A DNA stretch of 64,000 bases from Bacillus mesophilus. GTDB taxonomy: Bacteria > Bacillota > Bacilli > Bacillales > SA4. How positions within the stretch are numbered: the stretch's first letter is position 1; every line of letters starts with the position of its first letter. Below are positions 27,571-34,874 of the stretch, piece after piece. A model generated the notes under the pieces. It was given only the letters and a program-made list of their open reading frames with translations. It was not told the DNA's origin and made no database searches. Location of the stretch: contig NZ_JAAIWM010000011.1 in NCBI RefSeq assembly GCF_011008845.1, positions 1 through 64,000 on the forward strand, in the 5' to 3' direction. The position numbers were made by a program, and so were the translations under genes.

Positions 27571-28827
27571 ATGAAAATAGGAGATCGCATTCGTTTTTTT
27601 AGAATCCAACAGAATAAAACACAAGAAGATCTGGCCAGTGGAGTCATCTCCGTTTCCTACCTATCAAAAATCGAGAATAACCAAAGTCTACCAAGCCTCG
27701 AAGTAGTAGATATGCTATGCGAAAGACTAGGAATACGATTCATAGACGAGGAGGAACCGACCCTTTTAGACGAGTTGAATGACTGGTACAAAATGTTGGT
27801 TGGTGGAGATAAAGAAGAAATAGAGAAGCTCTATCCATTAATGAAGGAAAAATCCAATACTTCAAAAGACTCAACTTCACTAGTCTATTTTATGTTATTC
27901 GAACTAAGATACTACCTACATCTCCGTAAAATGAACGAGGCCAAAAAGTCACTAGACAAACTACATGAGATCTCGGATATTTTTACAGAAGATCTAAACT
28001 ATTACCTTAGTAAATTTTCAGGATTATTTCACTATATTGAGGAAAAGTATAGTGAAGCATACGACTTCTATAAAAAAGCAGAAAGCATTTTAATAAGAAA
28101 TGTTTTCGAGAAATGGGAAGAAGCGGATCTTTACTATTCATTAGGATTAACAAGTAGCCAGCTTTGGAAAGCATCTTTATGTATTAATTATACAAATCAG
28201 GCTCTAGCTATCTATCAAGCTCATTATAATTACAAACGAAGTGCAGAATGCCAGATTCTATTAGGTATTTCATACCGCAGAAGTAATGAGTTTAAAAAAG
28301 CTGAAGAGAGTTATATATTAGCTGATAAGATTGCAACTACATTAAATAATGCTAATATCAAAGGGTTCATACATCATAATCTTGGATATTTATACTCTAT
28401 TCAAGGGAAAACAGATTTAGCAATTAAACATTATGAAAAAAGTATTTGCTTTCATGAGGTTGAAAATTACAAACAAACATACCCATCTATCTATTCTATA
28501 ATTGTTGCCTATTATAATAATAATGATTTTAAGAATGGTATTAAATGGGTAAATAAAGGCTTTGAAAAATTAGTAGATGCAGAGGACGAAGAATATTATT
28601 ATCATTTTAAATGCTACAGATATCTAATGACGGAGCAAACTCCTGAATTCGAAGATTTCTTAAAAGAGAAGGTTATTCCATTTTTTGAAGCTAATAAAAG
28701 TTTTAAATACGTAGCAGATTATTCTGAAATACTTTCTTTATATTATGAAAAGAAATACAAATACAAACAGGCGAGCTTTTACTTAAAAGTTTCTAATAAT
28801 GCCTTAAAGAAAATAAGCAATATATAA
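27571..28827 (+). CDS. RRNPP-type peptide-responsive regulator (XRE helix-turn-helix plus TPR repeats)
   Basis: 418 residues. Residues 5-57 form an XRE helix-turn-helix (TQEDLASGVISVSYLSKIEN), followed by about 330 residues of helical TPR-like repeats, such as AYDFYKKAESILIR and GYLYSIQGKTDLAIKHYEKS. This is the domain plan of PlcR and NprR, cytoplasmic receptors for imported short peptides. The start is ATG 27571, 48 codons inside a longer frame; CGGAG lies nine bases upstream. The pheromone-precursor gene begins 14 bases after its stop. The likely ligand is the peptide repeated in that gene. No Spo0F-binding function can be excluded. Confidence 0.9.
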   Translation: MKIGDRIRFFRIQQNKTQEDLASGVISVSYLSKIENNQSLPSLEVVDMLCERLGIRFIDEEEPTLLDELNDWYKMLVGGDKEEIEKLYPLMKEKSNTSKDSTSLVYFMLFELRYYLHLRKMNEAKKSLDKLHEISDIFTEDLNYYLSKFSGLFHYIEEKYSEAYDFYKKAESILIRNVFEKWEEADLYYSLGLTSSQLWKASLCINYTNQALAIYQAHYNYKRSAECQILLGISYRRSNEFKKAEESYILADKIATTLNNANIKGFIHHNLGYLYSIQGKTDLAIKHYEKSICFHEVENYKQTYPSIYSIIVAYYNNNDFKNGIKWVNKGFEKLVDAEDEEYYYHFKCYRYLMTEQTPEFEDFLKEKVIPFFEANKSFKYVADYSEILSLYYEKKYKYKQASFYLKVSNNALKKISNI

Positions 28828-28841
28828 AGGGAGAGATTATT

Positions 28842-29321
28842 TTGAAAAAGAAATCTTTATTTAAAATACTAAGTTTTGGTGCAATAGTTATTTCACTTTT
28901 TATAAATGGAACTTCGCAGGTAAATGACAGTTTTGCTGCAGTGGATAAGCACCCAGACCCAACCGCAAAGAGTTTCTTATTAGCAGCAGTAGATAAACAC
29001 CCAGATCCAACCGCAAGTAGTTTCTTACTAGCAGCAGTAGATAAACACCCAGACCCAACCGCAAAGAGTTTCTTATTAGCAGCAGTAGATAAACATCCAG
29101 ACCCAACCGCAAAGAGTTTCTTATTAGCAGCAGTAGATAAACATCCAGACCCAACCGCAAAGAGTTTCTTATTAGCAGCAGTGGATAAACATCCAGACCC
29201 AACCGCAAAGAGTTTCTTATTAGCAGCAGTGGATAAACATCCAGACCTAACCGCAAAGAGTTTCCTATTAGCAGCAGTGGACAAACATCCAGACCCAACA
29301 GCAAGTAGTTTATCAATATAA
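28842..29321 (+). CDS. secreted multi-copy signalling peptide precursor (eight tandem 16-residue repeats)
   Basis: 159 residues, TTG start behind AAAGGGAGAG. Residues 1-32 are a Sec signal peptide (KKKS, a hydrophobic core, then NDSFA). From residue 33 the protein is only tandem copies of AVDKHPDPTAKSFLLA, each exactly 48 bases; the eighth is one residue short and ends ASSLSI. Units 2 and 8 have Ser for Lys in TAKS, and unit 7 has Leu for the second Pro. The gene follows an RRNPP regulator, as phr, papR and nprX do in their systems. The active peptide is probably cut from around DKHPDPT; the exact ends are unknown. Export, cleavage and oligopeptide re-import are inferred. Confidence 0.88.
   Translation: MKKKSLFKILSFGAIVISLFINGTSQVNDSFAAVDKHPDPTAKSFLLAAVDKHPDPTASSFLLAAVDKHPDPTAKSFLLAAVDKHPDPTAKSFLLAAVDKHPDPTAKSFLLAAVDKHPDPTAKSFLLAAVDKHPDLTAKSFLLAAVDKHPDPTASSLSI
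28938..29318 (+). repeat. tandem repeat, 48-bp unit, eight copies
   Basis: Seven full units and one of 45 bases, all in frame inside the precursor gene. Units start at 28938, 28986, 29034, 29082, 29130, 29178, 29226 and 29274. Copies differ by a few third-position changes and four codon changes. Because the unit is a multiple of three, several other frames are open too. Confidence 0.97.
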
Positions 29322-29335
29322 TATATCTTACTAGT

Positions 29336-29360
29336 GGCTACCTATCCTGGTAGCTTTTTT
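29336..29360 (+). terminator. rho-independent terminator of the regulator-pheromone operon
   Basis: GCTACC pairs with GGTAGC (29337-29342 with 29349-29354), then six Ts. Confidence 0.85.
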
Positions 29361-29432
29361 ATATTATTTTAAACTATTTAATGAATATTTACAGAGAATT
29401 CATTATACTTTGAAGTAAAGGGGGTTGTTTAT

Positions 29433-30272
29433 TTGAAAATTGCTTGGGTTACAGATAGTACGGTCTATTTGGATGAGCATCTAAAGGACCATCCTGATAT
29501 TTATATTGTACCTTTATTAATTATGTTCAATGACAAAGAATATTTGGATGGCAAAGATTTGACATTAGAAGAATTTTTCCAAAAACTGGAAAGCTCTCCT
29601 CAGCTACCAACTTCGTCACAGCCTGCGGTCGGGGTCTTTGCGGAACTATATGAATCTATAAAGGACAAGTATGATGCCATCATCTCCGTTCATTTATCTA
29701 GTAAACTGAGTGGTACATATTCGTCTAGCTTACAAGGTTCACAAATGGTAGATGCTCAGATAAGTGTAATTGATTCAAAAATTTTATCTCTACCGATGGG
29801 TAAACTGATATCACGTGGCATACAGCTTCAAGAGGAAGGAACCGAGTATAATGCCATTGTTGAGGAGCTAACTAGATTAGCGAATCATCATGAAACATAT
29901 GTTACGATTGGAAGCCTCGAGCAGTTACATCGTGGTGGAAGAATGAATGCCGCACAATTTCTAATTGGTTCTGCCTTGAAGATTAAACCGATTCTGTATG
30001 TAAACGATGGGGAATTAGAGACAGCGGAGAAGGTTCGTACGGAAAAGAAAGCCCATCAACGGATGGTTGATATTTTTGTAAAGGCAAAAGCAGAGGATCC
30101 TTCTATTTCAAACTTATCTTTAATTTATGGAAGAACTCCTGATGTTGCCAATGTGTGGAAAGAAAGATTACAAGTTGATTTTCCAGATCTAGAAATCCAA
30201 TTATGCCCACTAGGACCTGTTATTGGTGTTCATGCTGGAGCGAATACCTTTGGAATCAGTTGGTACCAGTAG
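29433..30272 (+). CDS. DegV-family fatty-acid-binding protein
   Basis: 279 residues, TTG start behind AAAGGGGGTTG. DegV signatures are clear: WVTDSTVYL at the start, LPTSSQPAVGVF near residue 55, SSKLSGTYSSSL near residue 89, and LEQLHRGGRMN near 165. The family binds fatty acids; in related bacteria the FakB proteins deliver exogenous fatty acids to the FakA kinase. It is monocistronic in this window. Confidence 0.93.
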   Translation: MKIAWVTDSTVYLDEHLKDHPDIYIVPLLIMFNDKEYLDGKDLTLEEFFQKLESSPQLPTSSQPAVGVFAELYESIKDKYDAIISVHLSSKLSGTYSSSLQGSQMVDAQISVIDSKILSLPMGKLISRGIQLQEEGTEYNAIVEELTRLANHHETYVTIGSLEQLHRGGRMNAAQFLIGSALKIKPILYVNDGELETAEKVRTEKKAHQRMVDIFVKAKAEDPSISNLSLIYGRTPDVANVWKERLQVDFPDLEIQLCPLGPVIGVHAGANTFGISWYQ

Positions 30273-30280
30273 ATCTATTA

Positions 30281-30514
30281 TTATTTTTTAAGTACATAGT
30301 GTACTTCGTTTGGAGAAACTGAATAGGTAGAAATCAACTCATACCCAATGCTTAAATACTGTGCAAGTGTTTCTGCACAATTATGTGAAGGTGGTTCTGT
30401 TGGAGCATGAAGGCTCTTGTTCATGCCGATAAACTGGTTTTGTAAGGGCATACATTTTATAATTACTACATGTCTTCCGTACCAAGCTGTTCCAATTTCT
30501 CGATTTCCTACCAT
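30281..30514 (-). CDS. small protein of unknown function
   Basis: 77 residues from the ATG at 30514 behind TTGGAGGTAAAC. The longer frame to 30532 overlaps that binding site. The protein contains SHNCAETLAQYLSIGYELIS and ends SPNEVHYVLKK, a small alpha/beta look. No family recognised. It is convergent with degV, 8 bases away, with no terminator between them. Confidence 0.72.
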   Translation of the reverse strand: MVGNREIGTAWYGRHVVIIKCMPLQNQFIGMNKSLHAPTEPPSHNCAETLAQYLSIGYELISTYSVSPNEVHYVLKK

Positions 30515-30556
30515 TTTGTTTACCTCCAACAACTAAATTTTAAATTAAACTTTATA

Positions 30557-30598
30557 GATAGTTAGTCTTACTTATTAGACTACCTATCTTTTTTTTTA
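30557..30598 (+). terminator. rho-independent terminator on the + strand
   Basis: AGATAG and TTAGTCT pair with AGACTA and CTATCT, followed by nine Ts. The nearest + strand gene is degV, so the degV transcript may run antisense through the 77-residue gene before ending here. Confidence 0.7.
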
Positions 30599-30635
30599 TG
30601 GGTTTGTTAAAGTACATATGTTGATTTTTAGCAGA

Positions 30636-30854
30636 GTTGATTGTAGTGGAAGGATACGAGTGTAAGGAACCTCTGCTAAAAGCTGCCATGTCCTGTGGCA
30701 AACGCAGAGGTCAGCACATCCTGTGCAAGCGCGGGAGCAGCGTGACATAGGGACAAAGGAAATCACTTTGTCCTTGGTGAGACCCCGCAGGCGCACGCCG
30801 AGGAGGCTCACCGCACGCCCCGCGGAAAGCGAGTGTCCTGCAACGAAAATCAAT
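30636..30854. repeat. composite modular repeat with RNA module A
   Basis: This fills most of the 500-base gap before ypgQ. The ends GTTGATT and AATCAA are inverted. It carries a Bacillaceae-1-type double hairpin (30669-30736), a further hairpin GGGACAAAG/CTTTGTCC, and the shared tail CCGCGGAAAGCGAGTGTCCTG. It is related to the elements at 13011, 49846 and 56691. Confidence 0.8.
30669..30736 (+). ncRNA. Bacillaceae-1 RNA motif
   Basis: Hairpin one, GCCAT/GTGGC with loop GTCCT (30685-30699), sits in outer stem CCTCTGC/GCAGAGG (30670-30676 with 30704-30710). Hairpin two is GCAC/GTGC with loop ATCCT (30714-30726). Compared with the copy at 13030, the outer stem has changed from CCTCTAC/GTAGAGG with pairing kept. 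Confidence 0.8.
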
Positions 30855-31018
30855 ACCAAGTTTAAAACAGTATTTTAATAGTATTAGAAAGAAACCAAAT
30901 ATATTTTATAACAGTTTATGGTCTAAATCATGAATTGGCGAATTGTCCACATTAAAATTCCTCCTTTTTCTTTTTAATGATAAAATAAGTGTAATTGTTT
31001 AGGACTAAGGAGTAGATC

Positions 31019-31660
31019 ATGAACGAAGTTATAAAACATACACAAGAGTTTGTAAAGAATATATTGGAAAACGATCCAAGTGGTCATGATTGGTGGCATA
31101 TTGTCCGTGTGTATAATACGGCGATAGAGTTGGCCAAACAGGAGAACGCCGACTTATTTATTGTGGAGATGTCTGCCCTTTTGCATGATATTGCTGACGA
31201 AAAGCTAAATGAATCAGAAGAAATAGGTTTACGTCGAGTAGCAGATTGGTTAGATACCTGCGAAGTAGAGCAAGAGAAGAAAAAGCATATCTTGTATATC
31301 ATTCAAAACATGTCATTTAAGGGTGGGAATTCAGAACCTCTTACTTCTATTGAAGGATTAGTTGTCCAGGATGCAGATCGTATAGATGCACTTGGTGCAA
31401 TTGGAATTGCAAGAACGTTTGCATATGCAGGGGTGAAAGGTGATATTTTATATGATCCTGACCTTCCAGTTAGGGAGAATATGACCAAAGAGGAATATCG
31501 GAACGGAAAGTCTACACCCATTAATCATTTTTATGAAAAGCTCTTGAAGCTAAAGGACTTAATGAATACAGAAAGTGGGAAAAGGCTAGCAACGGAAAGA
31601 CACAAATATATGGAACAATTTTTAAGTCAGTTTATGAAGGAATGGAATGGACACGCATGA
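31019..31660 (+). CDS. ypgQ: HD-domain phosphohydrolase YpgQ
   Basis: 213 residues. HD-superfamily metal ligands are seen in GHDWWHIVRVYNTA near residue 22, LLHDIADEK near residue 57 (the HD pair) and VVQDADRIDALGAIGIART near residue 120. YpgQ-type proteins hydrolyse nucleotide triphosphates. Its stop TGA overlaps the ATG of the downstream ABC-F gene (ATGA), so the two are coupled. In B. subtilis ypgQ neighbours ypgR; here several genes have been inserted between them. Confidence 0.88.
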   Translation: MNEVIKHTQEFVKNILENDPSGHDWWHIVRVYNTAIELAKQENADLFIVEMSALLHDIADEKLNESEEIGLRRVADWLDTCEVEQEKKKHILYIIQNMSFKGGNSEPLTSIEGLVVQDADRIDALGAIGIARTFAYAGVKGDILYDPDLPVRENMTKEEYRNGKSTPINHFYEKLLKLKDLMNTESGKRLATERHKYMEQFLSQFMKEWNGHA

Positions 31661-33555
31661 AAATGTTAACAGTAGAAAACGTCTCTAAAAGTTATGTGGA
31701 AAAACAACTATTTCAAGATATTTCATTTACCATTACGGAGAGTGAAAGAATTGGAATTATTGGCATAAATGGTACTGGAAAATCTACATTATTAAAAATT
31801 ATTGCAGGTGCTGAAGTAGCAGATGAAGGCTCCATCACTTCCTCAAAGGATTATAGTATTACCTTTTTGTCACAGCAGCCTGAATTAGTGGATCATTTAA
31901 CCGTGATTCAGCAGCTTTTTCATAAGGACACTCCAACCAATAGAGTTCTTAGAGAATATGAAAGAGTAATTACCGACCTAGAAATTCACCCAACTGATGA
32001 GGGGCTTTTACGAACCCTTTATGATCTTCAACAACAGATGGATACCTTACAGGCTTGGGATGCAAATTCTAATGCCAAGGCCATTTTAACAAAACTCGGG
32101 ATTACTAATTTCCATCAAAGCATAAATGAATTATCTGGTGGACAAAAGAAACGTGTAGCATTAGCACAATGCTTGGTTGAAATGCCAGATTTATTAATTT
32201 TAGATGAGCCGACGAACCATCTTGATGCAGAATCAATTGAGTGGTTAGAGGAATGGCTAGGGAAATACCAAGGCTCATTATTATTTGTTACTCATGACCG
32301 TTATTTTTTAGATCGTGTTTCAAATCGAATTATCGAACTAGATCAAGGGAAGTTGTATAGCTACCAAGGGAACTATACGGACTTCTTGGAAGCAAAAGCG
32401 ATTAGAACAGAAGAAGAGGAAAAGTCGTGGCACAAGCATCGTCAGCTTTTTAAGCAGGAGCTCGAGTGGATGAGAAAGGGTGCAAAAGCTCGGACGACAA
32501 AACAAAAGGCGAGAATTCAACGGTTTGAACAGCTAGAGCAAGTGGATGGGCCGTCTCAAACTGGGAAGCTCGATGTTAGCTTGTCTACGAATCGACTAGG
32601 TAAAAAGGTAATTGAGTTTATTAATGTATCAAAGTCATTTGATAATCTCTTGTTGGTTAAAGACTTTAGCCATATTATTAAGCCGAATGATAGAATTGGC
32701 ATCATTGGGCGAAACGGTACGGGGAAATCGACCTTATTAAATATGGTCGCAGGTGTATTCTTACCAGATCAAGGTGAAATTGAAATAGGATCAACGGTTA
32801 AAATCGGTTACTATACACAAGAAAATAGAGATATGGATATTAGTAAGAGGATGCTTGATTATGTTCGAGAAACATCTTCTGTTATTCATACAAAGGATGG
32901 CTCAACGATATCAGCTTCCCAAATGCTGGAGCGGTTCTTATTTCCTCCTTCCACACATGGAACTCCGATTAGTAAGCTTTCTGGAGGAGAAAGAAGAAGA
33001 CTCTATTTACTGAAGATCCTAATGGGAGAACCCAATGTGTTACTACTAGATGAACCGACGAACGATCTAGATACGGAAACATTAACCGTTCTAGAGGACT
33101 ATCTGGATGAATATCCTGGGGTAGTTATATCGGTTTCTCATGATCGGTTTTATCTTGATAAAGTAGTAAATCAACTGTTGATTGTTGAAGGTGGAGGCAA
33201 GATTTCCACTTATTTTGGAGCCTATAGTGATTACTTAGAGCTAAAAAAACATGAGGAAAAGGCTACGAATGAAAAGGAAAAGAGAATCGTTGCACAGGAG
33301 GATAAGGTTGAAAAACCTAAAAAGCGAAAGCTATCCTACCAAGAACAAAAGGATTGGGACAATATAGAAGATAAAATTGTTCAACTAGAGGATCAACTAG
33401 CTGAAATCACGAAAAGCATTGAGCTGGCAGGCTCAGATTATGGAAAAATATCAAGTTTGATAGAGAGAGAAACAAAGCTCAAGGAAGAACTTGATGAGGC
33501 CATGGATCGCTGGACGTATTTATCAGAGTTGGTTGAGGAATTAAATCAGCAATAA
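31657..33555 (+). CDS. yfmR: ABC-F protein, Uup/YfmR type
   Basis: 632 residues with two ABC domains and no membrane part. Domain one has Walker A GINGTGKSTLLKI, signature LSGGQKKRVALAQ and LLILDEPTNHLD; domain two has GRNGTGKSTLL, LSGGERRRLYLL and LLLDEPTNDLD. A charged linker (KGAKARTTKQKARIQRFEQL) joins them and a C-terminal coiled coil (about 545-632) follows. ABC-F proteins act on ribosomes; YfmR helps with stalled elongation. The start is ATG 31657, overlapping the ypgQ stop; ATG 31663 is an alternative. Confidence 0.92.
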   Translation: MKMLTVENVSKSYVEKQLFQDISFTITESERIGIIGINGTGKSTLLKIIAGAEVADEGSITSSKDYSITFLSQQPELVDHLTVIQQLFHKDTPTNRVLREYERVITDLEIHPTDEGLLRTLYDLQQQMDTLQAWDANSNAKAILTKLGITNFHQSINELSGGQKKRVALAQCLVEMPDLLILDEPTNHLDAESIEWLEEWLGKYQGSLLFVTHDRYFLDRVSNRIIELDQGKLYSYQGNYTDFLEAKAIRTEEEEKSWHKHRQLFKQELEWMRKGAKARTTKQKARIQRFEQLEQVDGPSQTGKLDVSLSTNRLGKKVIEFINVSKSFDNLLLVKDFSHIIKPNDRIGIIGRNGTGKSTLLNMVAGVFLPDQGEIEIGSTVKIGYYTQENRDMDISKRMLDYVRETSSVIHTKDGSTISASQMLERFLFPPSTHGTPISKLSGGERRRLYLLKILMGEPNVLLLDEPTNDLDTETLTVLEDYLDEYPGVVISVSHDRFYLDKVVNQLLIVEGGGKISTYFGAYSDYLELKKHEEKATNEKEKRIVAQEDKVEKPKKRKLSYQEQKDWDNIEDKIVQLEDQLAEITKSIELAGSDYGKISSLIERETKLKEELDEAMDRWTYLSELVEELNQQ

Positions 33556-33560
33556 AAAGT

Positions 33561-33595
33561 AAGGATTTCTAGTTTAATCTAGAAGTCCTTTTTTG
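33561..33595 (+). terminator. rho-independent terminator after yfmR
   Basis: A 12-bp stem with one wobble (AAGGATTTCTAG with CTAGAAGTCCTT) and a T tail. Confidence 0.88.
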
Positions 33596-33611
33596 AAAAA
33601 GGAGTGAAGGT

Positions 33612-34214
33612 ATGGGAAAAACAGTTGGGATCATTCTATCTGGTGGTGAGTCTAGACGATTTGGAAAGCCAAAAGCCTTTGCGACGTATGAAGGAACCCC
33701 TTTTTGGGAGCAATCTTATTTGGCACTAAAAGATACAACAGACGCTCAATTGATTGTTAGCCATGAAACATTAGCTGAGGAGTTTTCAAACCACACCAGC
33801 TTACCTATCATTTTAGACGATCCTTCAGTAAGGGGAAAAGGACCGATGGCAGGGATCTATTCAGGAATGAAAGAAACTGAGGCTGACTGGTATGTAGTCT
33901 TATCTTGTGATATTCCTGCTATACAAAAGGAGGTCATTTTTAAGCTGCTTTCTTATAGGCAATCTTCAGTAGATGCAATTATTCCTGTTATAAATGAACG
34001 TTTTCAACCTTTAGTTGGAATATATCATTCATCAACATTGCCAGTAATGAAAGAACTTCTAGAACATAATAATTTTCGGGTCATATCATTGCTAGAACAG
34101 GTTAATACCTTATATTTATCAGAAACGGAGTTAAGGGTTGAACCTCTACTCTTTCAAAATATTAATGATCAGGACGCCTATCAGCAGTTAATAAATAAAA
34201 GAAACACCGACTGA
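33612..34214 (+). CDS. mobA: molybdenum cofactor guanylyltransferase
   Basis: 200 residues. The nucleotidyltransferase signature ILSGGESRRFGKPKA at residue 8 and GPMAGIYSGM and LSCDIP further on fit MobA, which attaches GMP to molybdopterin. Here the usual SRRMG is SRRFG. No other molybdenum-cofactor gene lies in the window, though a MOSC protein is at 15341. The ATG follows AAAGGAGTGAAGG. Confidence 0.88.
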   Translation: MGKTVGIILSGGESRRFGKPKAFATYEGTPFWEQSYLALKDTTDAQLIVSHETLAEEFSNHTSLPIILDDPSVRGKGPMAGIYSGMKETEADWYVVLSCDIPAIQKEVIFKLLSYRQSSVDAIIPVINERFQPLVGIYHSSTLPVMKELLEHNNFRVISLLEQVNTLYLSETELRVEPLLFQNINDQDAYQQLINKRNTD

Positions 34215-34249
34215 TCCCGATATAGAAAAATATAAATGGGGAGATTAAG

Positions 34250-34693
34250 ATGGATGTAAAGATAGAGGTTTTGTTGGAGGAAGACGAAAAGTTTTCCTCC
34301 TACTTACATGAAAAAATTAAAGAATACAATAATGAGCACTCCATACATCATAAAGAAGTACGAAAAAAAGAAGCGGTGCAGCCTATAAATATCATCGTTT
34401 CAGATCTCGATGGAGTTTGTATAGGTGGCTTACATGCAGACGTTTATTGGGATTGGGTTGAAATTAATGATCTCTGGTTTTGTAAAGAGTACAGAGGTAG
34501 AGGTTTAGGTAGTACTATTTTAAATAAAGCCGAAAAAACAGCTAAAGAAAAGGGTGCTAAAAAGGCGCTATTGACTACTTTTGAATTTCAAGCCCGTGCT
34601 TTTTATGAATCAAAAGGTTATGAAATTGTAGGTGAGGTAAAAGATTATCCTCCAGGAAGTAGTTTTTATACAATGGTAAAAACACTACTTTAA
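34250..34693 (+). CDS. GNAT-family acetyltransferase
   Basis: 147 residues. The acetyl-CoA loop EYRGRGLGSTILNKAE and the final FQARAFYESKGYEIVGEV are typical. A segment LDGVCIGGLHADVYWDWVEI precedes the loop. Substrate unknown. It starts 35 bases after mobA and could be in one transcript with it. Confidence 0.87.
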   Translation: MDVKIEVLLEEDEKFSSYLHEKIKEYNNEHSIHHKEVRKKEAVQPINIIVSDLDGVCIGGLHADVYWDWVEINDLWFCKEYRGRGLGSTILNKAEKTAKEKGAKKALLTTFEFQARAFYESKGYEIVGEVKDYPPGSSFYTMVKTLL

Positions 34694-34794
34694 GAGAAGG
34701 ATTATTTTAAAAGTGTTATAAAGAGCTCTTTTGAAAAGGTTGCTGCTAAGTCTCCTATTTATAAAACTAAACTAAAAATAAACTAAAATAAGAA

Positions 34795-34822
34795 CGCAGA
34801 GGTCAAAAAACCTCTGCGCTTT
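34795..34822. terminator. hairpin terminator between the GNAT and NlpC/P60 genes
   Basis: CGCAGAGGT pairs perfectly with ACCTCTGCG. The tails are moderately T-rich in both directions, so it may serve both convergent genes. Confidence 0.65.
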
Positions 34823-34874
34823 CATTTTATTTTAACCTAATTTAAATAAGTATAATGTTACTAACTTATGTTTT

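Noticed and set aside
28793..29316. Two long repeat-bearing open frames on the minus strand (28793-29284 and 28900-29316)
   Set aside because: The 48-bp unit keeps all frames periodic and open. Neither frame has a ribosome binding site, and only the + strand frame has a signal peptide and sits behind the regulator.
28938..29318. CRISPR array
   Set aside because: The repeats are directly adjacent with no spacers, are in-frame coding sequence, and have no cas genes nearby.
30596..30859. 87-residue minus-strand open frame
   Set aside because: It lies entirely inside the composite repeat and encodes a Cys/Arg-rich string produced by the hairpins.
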